A DNA stretch of 14,179 bases from JAYRWN01 sp041917975 (lineage in GTDB: Bacteria; Bacteroidota; Bacteroidia; Chitinophagales; Saprospiraceae). The stretch is from the NCBI GenBank assembly GCA_041917975.1, contig JAYRWN010000418.1, forward strand, positions 1 through 14,179. Reading direction: 5' to 3'. Positions 7,682 to 13,404 of this stretch are shown in pieces. Under the pieces are notes generated by a model. The model was given only the letters and a program-made list of their open reading frames with translations. It had not been told where the DNA came from and searched no databases. Every line of letters starts with the position of its first letter. The first letter of the stretch is position 1. The translations under genes and the position numbers were made by a program.

Positions 7682-8010
7682 GCCCACTAACTTCGTTATA
7701 CCCGCATAATTTTTATACCATTCTTGCGGTTTTTTGCTAAAATGATGCTCCAAGTTCAATTGATCTAAAGGACTTTGAATGGCAAATATGTGCAATGGTC
7801 ACCGCGGTACACATCACAGCCGTTAACCCTGGATGAATGGTCAAGTCTTGCGCAGCTTGGTGCCCTGTACGTGTTGCCGGTAGTCCTTCAGGCGTCATGT
7901 GTATGGGCTTGGTTCTGCTCCAAATATAAATATATGTCGCTGAAAAAAGCAACTTGCTCAGAGAAATATTTTTGGGATTAAACCTGAAGCGGGGGCCCGG
8001 AAACATGGTA
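7682..8010 (-). repeat. intercassette repeat copy B (modules 1, 2 and a diverged 3a)
   Basis: Module 1 (7689 to about 7880) is nearly identical to copy A, apart from a 2-base indel and scattered substitutions. Module 2 follows and is more diverged. Similarity to module 3a fades at about 8010. The sequence to the left of the shared core is GCCCACTAAC, unique to this copy and complementary to 6757-6766. The promoter-like pair is kept: TATATTTG (7921-7928) and TTG (7950-7952), 21 bases apart on the minus strand. No gene is supported in 7670-8307. Confidence 0.85.
7921..7952 (-). promoter_or_regulatory. conserved Bacteroidota-type promoter in repeat copy B
   Basis: TTG (7950-7952) and TATATTTG (7921-7928) are 21 bases apart on the minus strand. 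The intervening sequence has diverged strongly from the other copies but both boxes are intact. It points to the exported-protein gene about 250 bases downstream, which lacks a TAnnTTTG box of its own. Confidence 0.5.
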
Positions 8011-8061
8011 AGAAGTAGGCAGATGAACCGGCCGGTGCCAGCCCTTGGTGGCCCTTGTATG

Positions 8062-8100
8062 TGGTTTGGTCCTTAACCAAACACTCGGCTCATGATGAGC
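8062..8100. repeat. two adjacent perfect hairpins
   Basis: GTTTGGT (8064-8070) pairs with ACCAAAC (8076-8082) around a 5-base loop. GCTCATGATGAGC (8088-8100) is a near-perfect palindrome. Both lie in the non-coding stretch between repeat copy B and HicB. They could be a terminator pair or remains of a cassette site; no T-run follows either. Confidence 0.4.
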
Positions 8101-8104
8101 TGAC

Positions 8105-8263
8105 TATAAACGTAAAAAGTGTCCAGCGTCAAAAACCTTTATCACCCCTTGATGCCAGCATTAATGTGGCTCACTTTGCCCCGGAATACTCACCTTCAGT
8201 CGTATGTTTTCTTATTTATAGGGACCAATCGCAGGGTCAACCTAATCTTTGTAGTCCTGGAAT
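8105..8263. mobile_element. possible end remnant of an IS21-like element
   Basis: GTGGCTCACTTTGCCCCGGA followed by ATACTCA (about 8166-8192) resembles the short repeated motif at the termini of Bacteroidota IS21-family elements. No istA or istB reading frame survives around it. The call rests on one remembered motif and is weak. Confidence 0.2.
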
Positions 8264-8264
8264 C

Positions 8265-8287
8265 CGGCTAAGTTGGAGCCGTTTTTT
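8265..8287 (+). terminator. terminator-like hairpin, plus strand
   Basis: CGGCT (8265-8269) pairs with AGCCG (8277-8281) around a 7-base loop and is followed by six T. The form is right for an intrinsic terminator, but only on the plus strand, where no gene precedes it. It might stop antisense transcription into the HicB gene, or it may be chance. Confidence 0.25.
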
Positions 8288-8307
8288 ACAAAGCTTAGTA
8301 TTCTATA

Positions 8308-8706
8308 TCATCCAACCGTGAGGCTGATGGAATTTAATTTTAAACTGACTTCTTTTATGGCCTTCATCACTTTTTCCGTTTGTACTTCAGATGCTTTCTT
8401 AGAACCAGAAACATATTGTCGTAATAAGCCTGGATTCATATTTCCGGTTTTAGCCAACTGACTAATATTTATTTCAGGAATTAAATCAAAAACTGACTCC
8501 AAATCTACTTCGAATTTTATCTTATAACCTTTACTTAATGTTTTGTTTAGATTCTTATCTTCTTTTTGGACCATTTCGATCATTTTTTCTATGTTCAACT
8601 TAACTTGTTGATAGGTTTTGCCTCCAGCCACACAACCATCTATTTCTTTAATGTAAGCAAAAAATGCATCTTTATTCCTTTCGATTATTGCCGTTAATTG
8701 TTTCAT
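8308..8706 (-). CDS. hicB: HicB-type antitoxin
   Basis: The 132-residue protein has a HicB N-terminal domain (about residues 6-48, AIIERNKDAFFAYIKEIDGC and the helix after it). Its C-terminal helix-turn-helix spans about residues 78-120 (NISQLAKTGNMNPGLLRQYV). HicB binds and neutralises HicA and uses its DNA-binding domain to repress the operon. It begins 1 base after the HicA stop codon, in the toxin-first order usual for hicAB. The pair sits between repeat copies B and D as a block of its own, as toxin-antitoxin pairs often do in large cassette arrays, where they are thought to stabilise the array. Confidence 0.85.
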   Translation of the reverse strand: MKQLTAIIERNKDAFFAYIKEIDGCVAGGKTYQQVKLNIEKMIEMVQKEDKNLNKTLSKGYKIKFEVDLESVFDLIPEINISQLAKTGNMNPGLLRQYVSGSKKASEVQTEKVMKAIKEVSLKLNSISLTVG

Positions 8707-8707
8707 A

Positions 8708-8896
8708 CTACTTGTTTAGTTGAGCCTTTTTCAAAATACTATTTGCGGTTCCCTTTGGTAAGTCTTTTGATCCATGAAATGGAATTACAATTATTCCTCC
8801 TATGGTCTCATGTTTATAAATTTTGTGACTTCCTGTCTGCCTCATAAAGTACCAGCCCTTCGATACTATCATTTTTTCAAGTTCAAGAGCTTTCAT
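8708..8896 (-). CDS. hicA: HicA-type mRNA interferase toxin
   Basis: The 62-residue protein has the compact double-stranded-RNA-binding-like fold expected of HicA, with the catalytic histidine in TGSHKIYKH (H24) and the HGSKDLPKGT segment. HicA cleaves mRNA during stress and is held by HicB. The ATG at 8896 (MKALELEKM) is preferred over a more upstream in-frame start at 8911. It gives the usual HicA length, and the upstream start would fall inside the probable promoter and operator. It is the first gene of the pair. Confidence 0.85.
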   Translation of the reverse strand: MKALELEKMIVSKGWYFMRQTGSHKIYKHETIGGIIVIPFHGSKDLPKGTANSILKKAQLNK

Positions 8897-8899
8897 AAG

Positions 8900-8925
8900 C
8901 AAAGGTAGCATATTTGCTACTATTA
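8900..8925 (-). promoter_or_regulatory. candidate hicAB promoter and HicB operator
   Basis: On the minus strand TACCTTTG (8900-8907) matches the Bacteroidota -7 box TAnnTTTG and lies 3 bases before the HicA ATG, implying a leaderless transcript. Overlapping it is an inverted repeat, GTAGC (8905-8909) and GCTAC (8916-8920), separated by 6 bases. A dyad over the -7 box is where an autorepressor such as HicB would bind. No good TTG lies at the -33 position. Confidence 0.4.
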
Positions 8926-8958
8926 TGGTAATTTTATCGGATATTTTTTTGAATATGA

Positions 8959-9196
8959 GGCATAACCGGTAGTCCTTCAGGTGGCATGTTTATGGGCTTG
9001 GTTCTGCTTCAAATATAACTCTGGATGGCTAAAAAAGCAACCGGGACGGAGAAATATTTTTAGGGGTAAACCTGAAGAGGCCGGCCGAACCATAGTGAAA
9101 ACCGCTGCCGCATGGAACCGGTTCCGGGCTAAGCAGCGGTTGGGGATTGCGGAACACTTCTCGGTCAGCCAAGCAGATACTTTATTCGAAGCACGA
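8959..9196 (-). repeat. intercassette repeat copy D (modules 2 and 3a)
   Basis: The segment GCATAA is joined directly to CCGGTAGTCC, so module 1 and the AACTTCGTT core are missing. Module 2 and module 3a follow and match copy A, ending CGAAGCACGA at 9187-9196. The promoter-like pair is intact: TATATTTG (9010-9017) and TTG (9038-9040), 20 bases apart on the minus strand, reading toward HicA. No gene is supported between 8897 and 9285. Confidence 0.85.
9010..9040 (-). promoter_or_regulatory. conserved Bacteroidota-type promoter in repeat copy D
   Basis: TTG (9038-9040) and TATATTTG (9010-9017) are exactly 20 bases apart on the minus strand. It lies about 115 bases upstream of the hicA start. 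It could give read-through transcription in addition to the local hicAB promoter. Confidence 0.5.
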
Positions 9197-9228
9197 CTTG
9201 TCCCGTTTCATCGGGAAAGCTTGATTTA

Positions 9229-9270
9229 ACCACTGAACCGCTACTTTTGGGTAGGTGCGGTTAGCGGTTC
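9229..9270 (-). repeat. short attC-like hairpin after the SnoaL-like gene
   Basis: GAACCGCTA (9235-9243) and TAGCGGTTC (9262-9270) form a perfect 9-base stem. On the minus strand the site opens with AACCGCTAAC (9260-9269) and closes with GTTAAAT (9226-9232), which fits GTTRRRY. The opening core is the exact reverse complement of GTTAGCGGTT at 12755-12764, the start of the GNAT gene block. It lies 15 bases beyond the SnoaL stop. Confidence 0.5.
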
Positions 9271-9285
9271 GTCGTTCTGTTTTGG

Positions 9286-9684
9286 TCATTTTAGTTTCAG
9301 CATCAATTGAAAAGCCAAATCCGAAGCGACCCATTCTTCAATTATTTTGTCCTGGTCAAAACGAGAAACTACTATTTCATACCATTTAACTTTTTTATTG
9401 GAAGCAGGAATTCCTTTCAAGTCGGATTGATGAGTACCACTTAATGTTCTTTGCCAAGTCAATAAATGGTCAGCTTGAGCTAGAATTTCAATTTTAACAA
9501 TCTTTAGGTCAGGAATTGCCGTCCGCAATTGTTTTACAAATTGTTTAATAAATTTATGTCCATGGTGGGTCTTTGCACCGGCATGTGCGATATAGTTCGT
9601 TGAAAATGCGGAGTCAACGATGTGCAAATTTCCTTGTCCGATAAGTTGGTCGGCAATCTTGGTTATTTGTGCAAGCCTGTCCAT
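9286..9684 (-). CDS. SnoaL-like / ester cyclase family protein
   Basis: The 132-residue protein is a single SnoaL-like domain (NTF2-like alpha+beta barrel). The pattern ADQLIGQGNLHIVDSAFSTN then YIAHAG is typical of its N-terminal helix and first strand, and WYEIVVSRFDQDKIIEEWVA is the usual end strand. Members are small soluble enzymes or binding proteins with varied or unknown substrates, so no reaction can be assigned. It is the last gene of a three-gene block bounded by complementary cores. No promoter box is visible in the 170 bases before it. Confidence 0.75.
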   Translation of the reverse strand: MDRLAQITKIADQLIGQGNLHIVDSAFSTNYIAHAGAKTHHGHKFIKQFVKQLRTAIPDLKIVKIEILAQADHLLTWQRTLSGTHQSDLKGIPASNKKVKWYEIVVSRFDQDKIIEEWVASDLAFQLMLKLK

Positions 9685-9743
9685 ATTTTTTTTTAAGTCT
9701 ATATGAATGGTTATCCTATTAAGCTGACTGTTAATGATAAATT

Positions 9744-9861
9744 GTTAGCGTAGTGGCAGATTGTATGTTAATTTCCTAGTCAAACCGCCACGCCGTTTGA
9801 GCAGGTTACAATCTTTGATATTTAGCACTTCCCCTGCCATTACTTTTACAAAATGTTAGTG
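9744..9861 (-). repeat. attC-like palindromic region between the GH89 and SnoaL-like genes
   Basis: GATTGTA (9759-9765) pairs with TACAATC (9807-9813), and inside it TCAAAC (9780-9785) pairs with GTTTGA (9795-9800). GTTAGCG (9744-9750) and GTTAGTG (9855-9861) bracket the region, but both face the same way, so a classical pair of inverted cores is missing. On the minus strand CACTAAC overlaps the last codons of the GH89 gene. It is probably an altered or composite recombination site. Confidence 0.35.
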
Positions 9862-12036
9862 TTTGTTATTCAGTTGCGTAAATAATTCCATGACTTTTTC
9901 AACCGGGTTTTCAAAGGCATCTGTTGTGGAAATTCCGGGAGAAGTGATCCACCTTTCTTCCCATTCTAACTTGTCAAATTGAACGCCTTTTTCCTTCGAT
10001 GCATAGTATAGTCTCCATCGTGGAATATAATACTCTCTGATCAGGCCACTCCATGTCTTGGCAGCATACTCATTTACCCAACCACCCCACGTTGTAATTA
10101 TTCGTCGTGCGTTAGCTTCATAATAATCCTTTTCTTCAGAACTATCTCCCCAGCTTCTTGCAAAATTTATCCATCTCTGTAGGTTCCAATTTGGATGCGA
10201 CTCTAGCAGCTTGTCAATATGGGCCATTATTGTCAATGCTTCATTTAAAAGGGAATAATTTTTTTCACCTGTATCCTGAAATTCTAATAATAGTTCATCT
10301 GCTTTCAAGCCTAGATATTGAGTGGTAATTTCAATAGCATCTATCATGTAAAGTTCACTCTCTGTACATTCATTGCTACAGGCTAAAAACAACTCAACAC
10401 CTTTGGTGAAACTGTCTGATTTATGTACAGTTCCACGATATTTTGTATCCGGTCCAAACTGATATGTGTTTCTAGGATGGTCAGTAAAACTTCCAAAGCA
10501 GGAGTTAATAAATAATGAAAAGGCTTCCCGCATTTTTTCGGGGAAGACACCATATCGGCTTTTACAATAACTTGCAATCCAGTCATCCAGGCTGAATTCC
10601 TCATTGGCCCAACCGACATCAGCTAGTAGTTCATATATAATTTCATTATTTTCAATCCCCTCCGGGGCAAATCCAAAACCTACCAGGTTCCCCTTTGCGC
10701 TGTAATTCAATGCCTCAAATGGCATTTTGGCATATAAATCTAACCTGCCATTTAAAGCAGTTTTTCCGCCCATATTTGGAATGAAAGAATAAATCCACTG
10801 CTTATTGTAAAAGCCATCATAGGTTTTCCATGATGGAGCAATATCCCACCATAAACGATTGTATTCATTGGCAAGATCAAGTATCAGCAGCTTATCATCT
10901 GGCACTCTCGAAATCAGAGCTTGCAGTCGCTCTGGGGTCCAAAATATTTTCCCATCCTTCTTATGATATGGAAATGTCCATCCCTGCATCACCCATATGG
11001 CATCTGGATTGGACTCTTTGATCGAACGATATACTGATTCACCATATACTGAGAGTTCCTCCAGGGCAATCAGCGAATCCTTAGATAAAGGAACATCCAT
11101 CTCGTTAAAACTATCAGCGAGATAAAATCCCGTTTTGCCAAATTCCTTTTCCCACTCGGAAATGTACATTTTCCCGATCTTAATAAATAATTCACTTCCG
11201 GGTTCTAATATTGACGCCTGGTATTTCATATCAAAACCACCCCATGACATTTGTCTTAATTCCTCTTGTGGAAAATGGTCTTGAATTGCTGAGGGAACGA
11301 ATCCGGCAAATGCGGGGATTATCGGAAGCATTGATAATTCGCGCATTCTGTCCAGAATTTGATGGGTGAGCCTAATCTGTTTATCGTAAAATGATGCTGG
11401 TGGTGGCCCATCCCATCCTACAATACATCCCATTCTGTTAAATGGAAGGTAGGCAGGCCCGGTAAAAAATTCATGAATTTCTTTATCCGACAAACCTATT
11501 TTCTTAAATACTCGCGATAAAACCGCTTCATGAGCCCCCGGTATTAAAGGCATATTTATACCATGTACTGCCATCCAGTCAATCTCCTTTTCCCACCGAC
11601 TCCAATCCCAATAAACTGTGGTATAACCGTGTGTCACAACATTAAAATAGTAATGGTATTTATACGGTGACTGAATTGTTTTTGAGTATTCCGGCAATTC
11701 TGCAGGTATGTTTATATTGTTTCCTGACCAGCTTACAATGGAGTTGCAAGCATTTTTTAGATAATCATAAGCTCCTCTACATAATGCGACCTGAGATGAT
11801 GCCGCTACATGAACTTTGTTATTGTCTACTTTAACAGAATAGCTTTGATGAAGGTTTTTATCTATTTTGAATTCAAATTTTTCAACATTTTTTTCTCCTG
11901 CAATACGGGATAGAACCTGTTGTGCTGGATAAGTATCATTCTCAATTTCTTTTGTGCTGGATGATTCACAGTTCTGCAGCAATATACATCCTATTAGAAT
12001 AAGTATAGGCTTGACAATTTGATCAGATTTACTCAT
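9856..12036 (-). CDS. alpha-N-acetylglucosaminidase, GH89 (NAGLU-like) lipoprotein
   Basis: The 726-residue protein matches NAGLU throughout: an N-terminal domain, a TIM-barrel region starting near TTVYWDWSRWEKEIDWM (139-155), GWDGPPP (207-213), and an alpha-helical C-terminal domain. The likely acid/base is E312 in SFNEMD and the nucleophile E459 in FAPEGIENN, matching the two catalytic glutamates of human NAGLU. It hydrolyses terminal alpha-linked N-acetylglucosamine, as in heparan sulfate or some mucin glycans. The ATG at 12036 is chosen because it gives a lipoprotein signal ending near C23 (LLQNCESSS); the longer frame to 12195 runs backwards through an attC-like hairpin. The ATG is 17 bases after the cassette core. 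At 2.2 kb it is large for a cassette gene. Confidence 0.9.
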   Translation of the reverse strand: MSKSDQIVKPILILIGCILLQNCESSSTKEIENDTYPAQQVLSRIAGEKNVEKFEFKIDKNLHQSYSVKVDNNKVHVAASSQVALCRGAYDYLKNACNSIVSWSGNNINIPAELPEYSKTIQSPYKYHYYFNVVTHGYTTVYWDWSRWEKEIDWMAVHGINMPLIPGAHEAVLSRVFKKIGLSDKEIHEFFTGPAYLPFNRMGCIVGWDGPPPASFYDKQIRLTHQILDRMRELSMLPIIPAFAGFVPSAIQDHFPQEELRQMSWGGFDMKYQASILEPGSELFIKIGKMYISEWEKEFGKTGFYLADSFNEMDVPLSKDSLIALEELSVYGESVYRSIKESNPDAIWVMQGWTFPYHKKDGKIFWTPERLQALISRVPDDKLLILDLANEYNRLWWDIAPSWKTYDGFYNKQWIYSFIPNMGGKTALNGRLDLYAKMPFEALNYSAKGNLVGFGFAPEGIENNEIIYELLADVGWANEEFSLDDWIASYCKSRYGVFPEKMREAFSLFINSCFGSFTDHPRNTYQFGPDTKYRGTVHKSDSFTKGVELFLACSNECTESELYMIDAIEITTQYLGLKADELLLEFQDTGEKNYSLLNEALTIMAHIDKLLESHPNWNLQRWINFARSWGDSSEEKDYYEANARRIITTWGGWVNEYAAKTWSGLIREYYIPRWRLYYASKEKGVQFDKLEWEERWITSPGISTTDAFENPVEKVMELFTQLNNKH

Positions 12037-12053
12037 TATACTTTTTTTTAAAC

Positions 12054-12187
12054 GCACAACGTCCGCTTGTATGAGCCGTTGCGTGGCCAGGGCGCTTGGT
12101 GTTTTGGTAGTACAAGGTACCCAAAAGAACAAACCTGTGCAAGCCCGCGGCCAGCAATGGATTATACACGCTTTTAGCGCTTTGTGC
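12054..12187 (-). repeat. long VCR-like attC hairpin between the GNAT and GH89 genes
   Basis: The 134-base site has ends GCACAAC (12054-12060) and TTTGTGC (12181-12187) that pair. Inside, CCGTTGCGTGGCC (12076-12088) pairs with GGCCAGCAATGG (12149-12160) with one bulge. The GGGC and CTTG arms continue the stem, and a TTTTGG/CCAAAA stem caps it. A long, nearly continuous stem with unpaired bulges is the architecture of large attC sites such as the Vibrio VCR. On the minus strand it ends GTTGTGC, which departs from GTTRRRY at one base. It fills the whole gap between the two genes. Confidence 0.55.
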
Positions 12188-12194
12188 TTATTCA

Positions 12195-12737
12195 TTAATA
12201 CTTTCGTGGATCATCTTCAACAATTGCATAATGGTAACTGTCGATCCATTTACCTCTAATCGGAAGAATTTTTCTTCTTAATCCTTCTTGTGTCATACCT
12301 GATTTTTCTAATACCTTAATAGATCTTAGATTTTCAGTGGCAACACCACCCTCAACTTTATGCAAATTAAACTGTTCAAATCCAGAATTAATTAATGTCC
12401 TGGAAACCTCAGTCGCAAATCCTTTTCCCCAATACGATGGTAATAACTTATAATAGATTTCGCCCAACTTAAATTTATCATTAGAGAGCTTTAAGCCCGC
12501 TAAACCAATAAAATTTTCAGATTCTTTCAAAATAATCTTCCATGTATAAGATTTTCGAGGTTCTTCATTCTGAGCTTCAATCAAAGGACGAATAACTGCT
12601 TTAGTGTCTTCAATACTTTTTGGTATTCCAAGTGTATTAAACTCATCAACCTCAGGAAATGAATGGAGCCTATGTATATCCATTAAATCATTCCAGGTTA
12701 TTTCTAATAATTTCAATCTTGTAGATTCTATATCCAT
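12195..12737 (-). CDS. GNAT family N-acetyltransferase (RimJ/RimL type)
   Basis: The 180-residue protein begins MDIESTRLKLLEITWNDLMD and has the GNAT acetyl-CoA-binding motif YWGKGFATEV at residues 102-111. A typical NLRSIKVLEKSGM follows at 136-148. This pattern is the RimJ/RimL branch, which acetylates protein N-termini, amino acids or small amines; the substrate is unknown. An upstream frame extends to 13103 but lies inside repeat copy E, so the ATG at 12737, about 18 bases after the cassette core, is preferred. Acetyltransferases are among the commonest integron cassette genes. It is first in the GNAT, GH89 and SnoaL block, and the nearest promoter signature is in repeat copy E. Confidence 0.85.
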   Translation of the reverse strand: MDIESTRLKLLEITWNDLMDIHRLHSFPEVDEFNTLGIPKSIEDTKAVIRPLIEAQNEEPRKSYTWKIILKESENFIGLAGLKLSNDKFKLGEIYYKLLPSYWGKGFATEVSRTLINSGFEQFNLHKVEGGVATENLRSIKVLEKSGMTQEGLRRKILPIRGKWIDSYHYAIVEDDPRKY

Positions 12738-12810
12738 GGTGTTTATTTTAGCATAACCGCTAACTTCGTTATATACGCATAATTTTTGGATCATTCCTGC
12801 GCTTTTTCTC

Positions 12811-13081
12811 GGACCGGAGCTAATTAGTCTGGCTGCAGGATGATCACGCTGGTAGTGACCCGGGCAGCCTTCCTGGTAGTGGTCCGGTCCCGGTCCCGGC
12901 AAGTCAGCCGCCGTGGTCCATCCACCTGATGAGGCACTTGCCGAAAGCTTCTCCTTAGCAGGTAATCCGGTATAGACATCTGAGGCAGAGATAATTCCAC
13001 TGGTTCCGGATAATACAACCCGATGGTTCAGGGAACACGCCCCTGGTTTTACCAATTTCTGATGCTTAAGCGGTAACGCTA
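12811..13081. other. GC-rich insert within repeat copy E
   Basis: About 270 bases of clearly higher GC than the surrounding genes replace the interior of module 1. The minus strand is open across it (for example GTSGIISASDVYTGLPAKEK), but there is no recognisable family, and the frame is continuous with repeat sequence on both sides. It may be a fragment of a resident gene captured into the repeat, or simply non-coding. I cannot assign it. Confidence 0.4.
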
Positions 13082-13125
13082 CCGGTAGTACCTCAGGTGG
13101 CATGTGTATGGCCTTGGTTCAACTT

Positions 13126-13156
13126 CAAATATAACCACGGACGGCGGAATAAACAA
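13126..13156 (-). promoter_or_regulatory. conserved Bacteroidota-type promoter in repeat copy E
   Basis: TTG (13154-13156) and TATATTTG (13126-13133) are 20 bases apart on the minus strand, the same geometry as copies A and D. It points toward the GNAT, GH89 and SnoaL block, with the GC-rich insert in between, so the leader would be nearly 390 bases. Confidence 0.45.
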
Positions 13157-13404
13157 CCGGGACGGGGAAATATTTTAGGGTATCCACTCCAGAGGCAGCC
13201 TAAAAAACCGTCGGCCTTGGTAATTAGTTTAGTACCTTATCAATAAAATGTTGACCGAAAATGGCAAAATATTTAGTGTCATGGCGATCGTAGCGTAGAC
13301 ATCAATAATAATTAATAATGAAGAATTAATAAAATGGAAAATGAATTTAATATTTGTTATCATCTAGAATATAAAATTATACCCATTTTTAGAAAATTTC
13401 ATTA

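Larger units (their letters stand above)
12755..13250 (-). repeat. intercassette repeat copy E with a GC-rich insert
   Basis: The copy starts with the shared core (AACTTCGTTATATACGCATA from 12762) and the first part of module 1, to about 12810. It is then interrupted by GC-rich sequence unlike the other copies. From 13082 it resumes as module 2, then module 3b as in copies C and F, and fades near 13250. The unique side of the core reads AACCGCTAAC (12755-12764). It is the rightmost copy, so the array ends, or its neighbour has decayed, here. Confidence 0.8.

Noticed and set aside
8055..8321. A plus-strand gene of 88 residues before HicB.
   Set aside because: It runs through hairpins and a possible insertion-sequence remnant, shows no family, and overlaps the HicB 3' end.
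12037..12195. A 53-residue N-terminal extension of the GH89 protein.
   Set aside because: It would be encoded by the hairpin site between genes, and the shorter start gives a proper lipoprotein signal.
12738..13103. A 122-residue N-terminal extension of the GNAT protein.
   Set aside because: It lies in repeat copy E and its GC-rich insert, and the RimJ/RimL domain is complete from the ATG at 12737.
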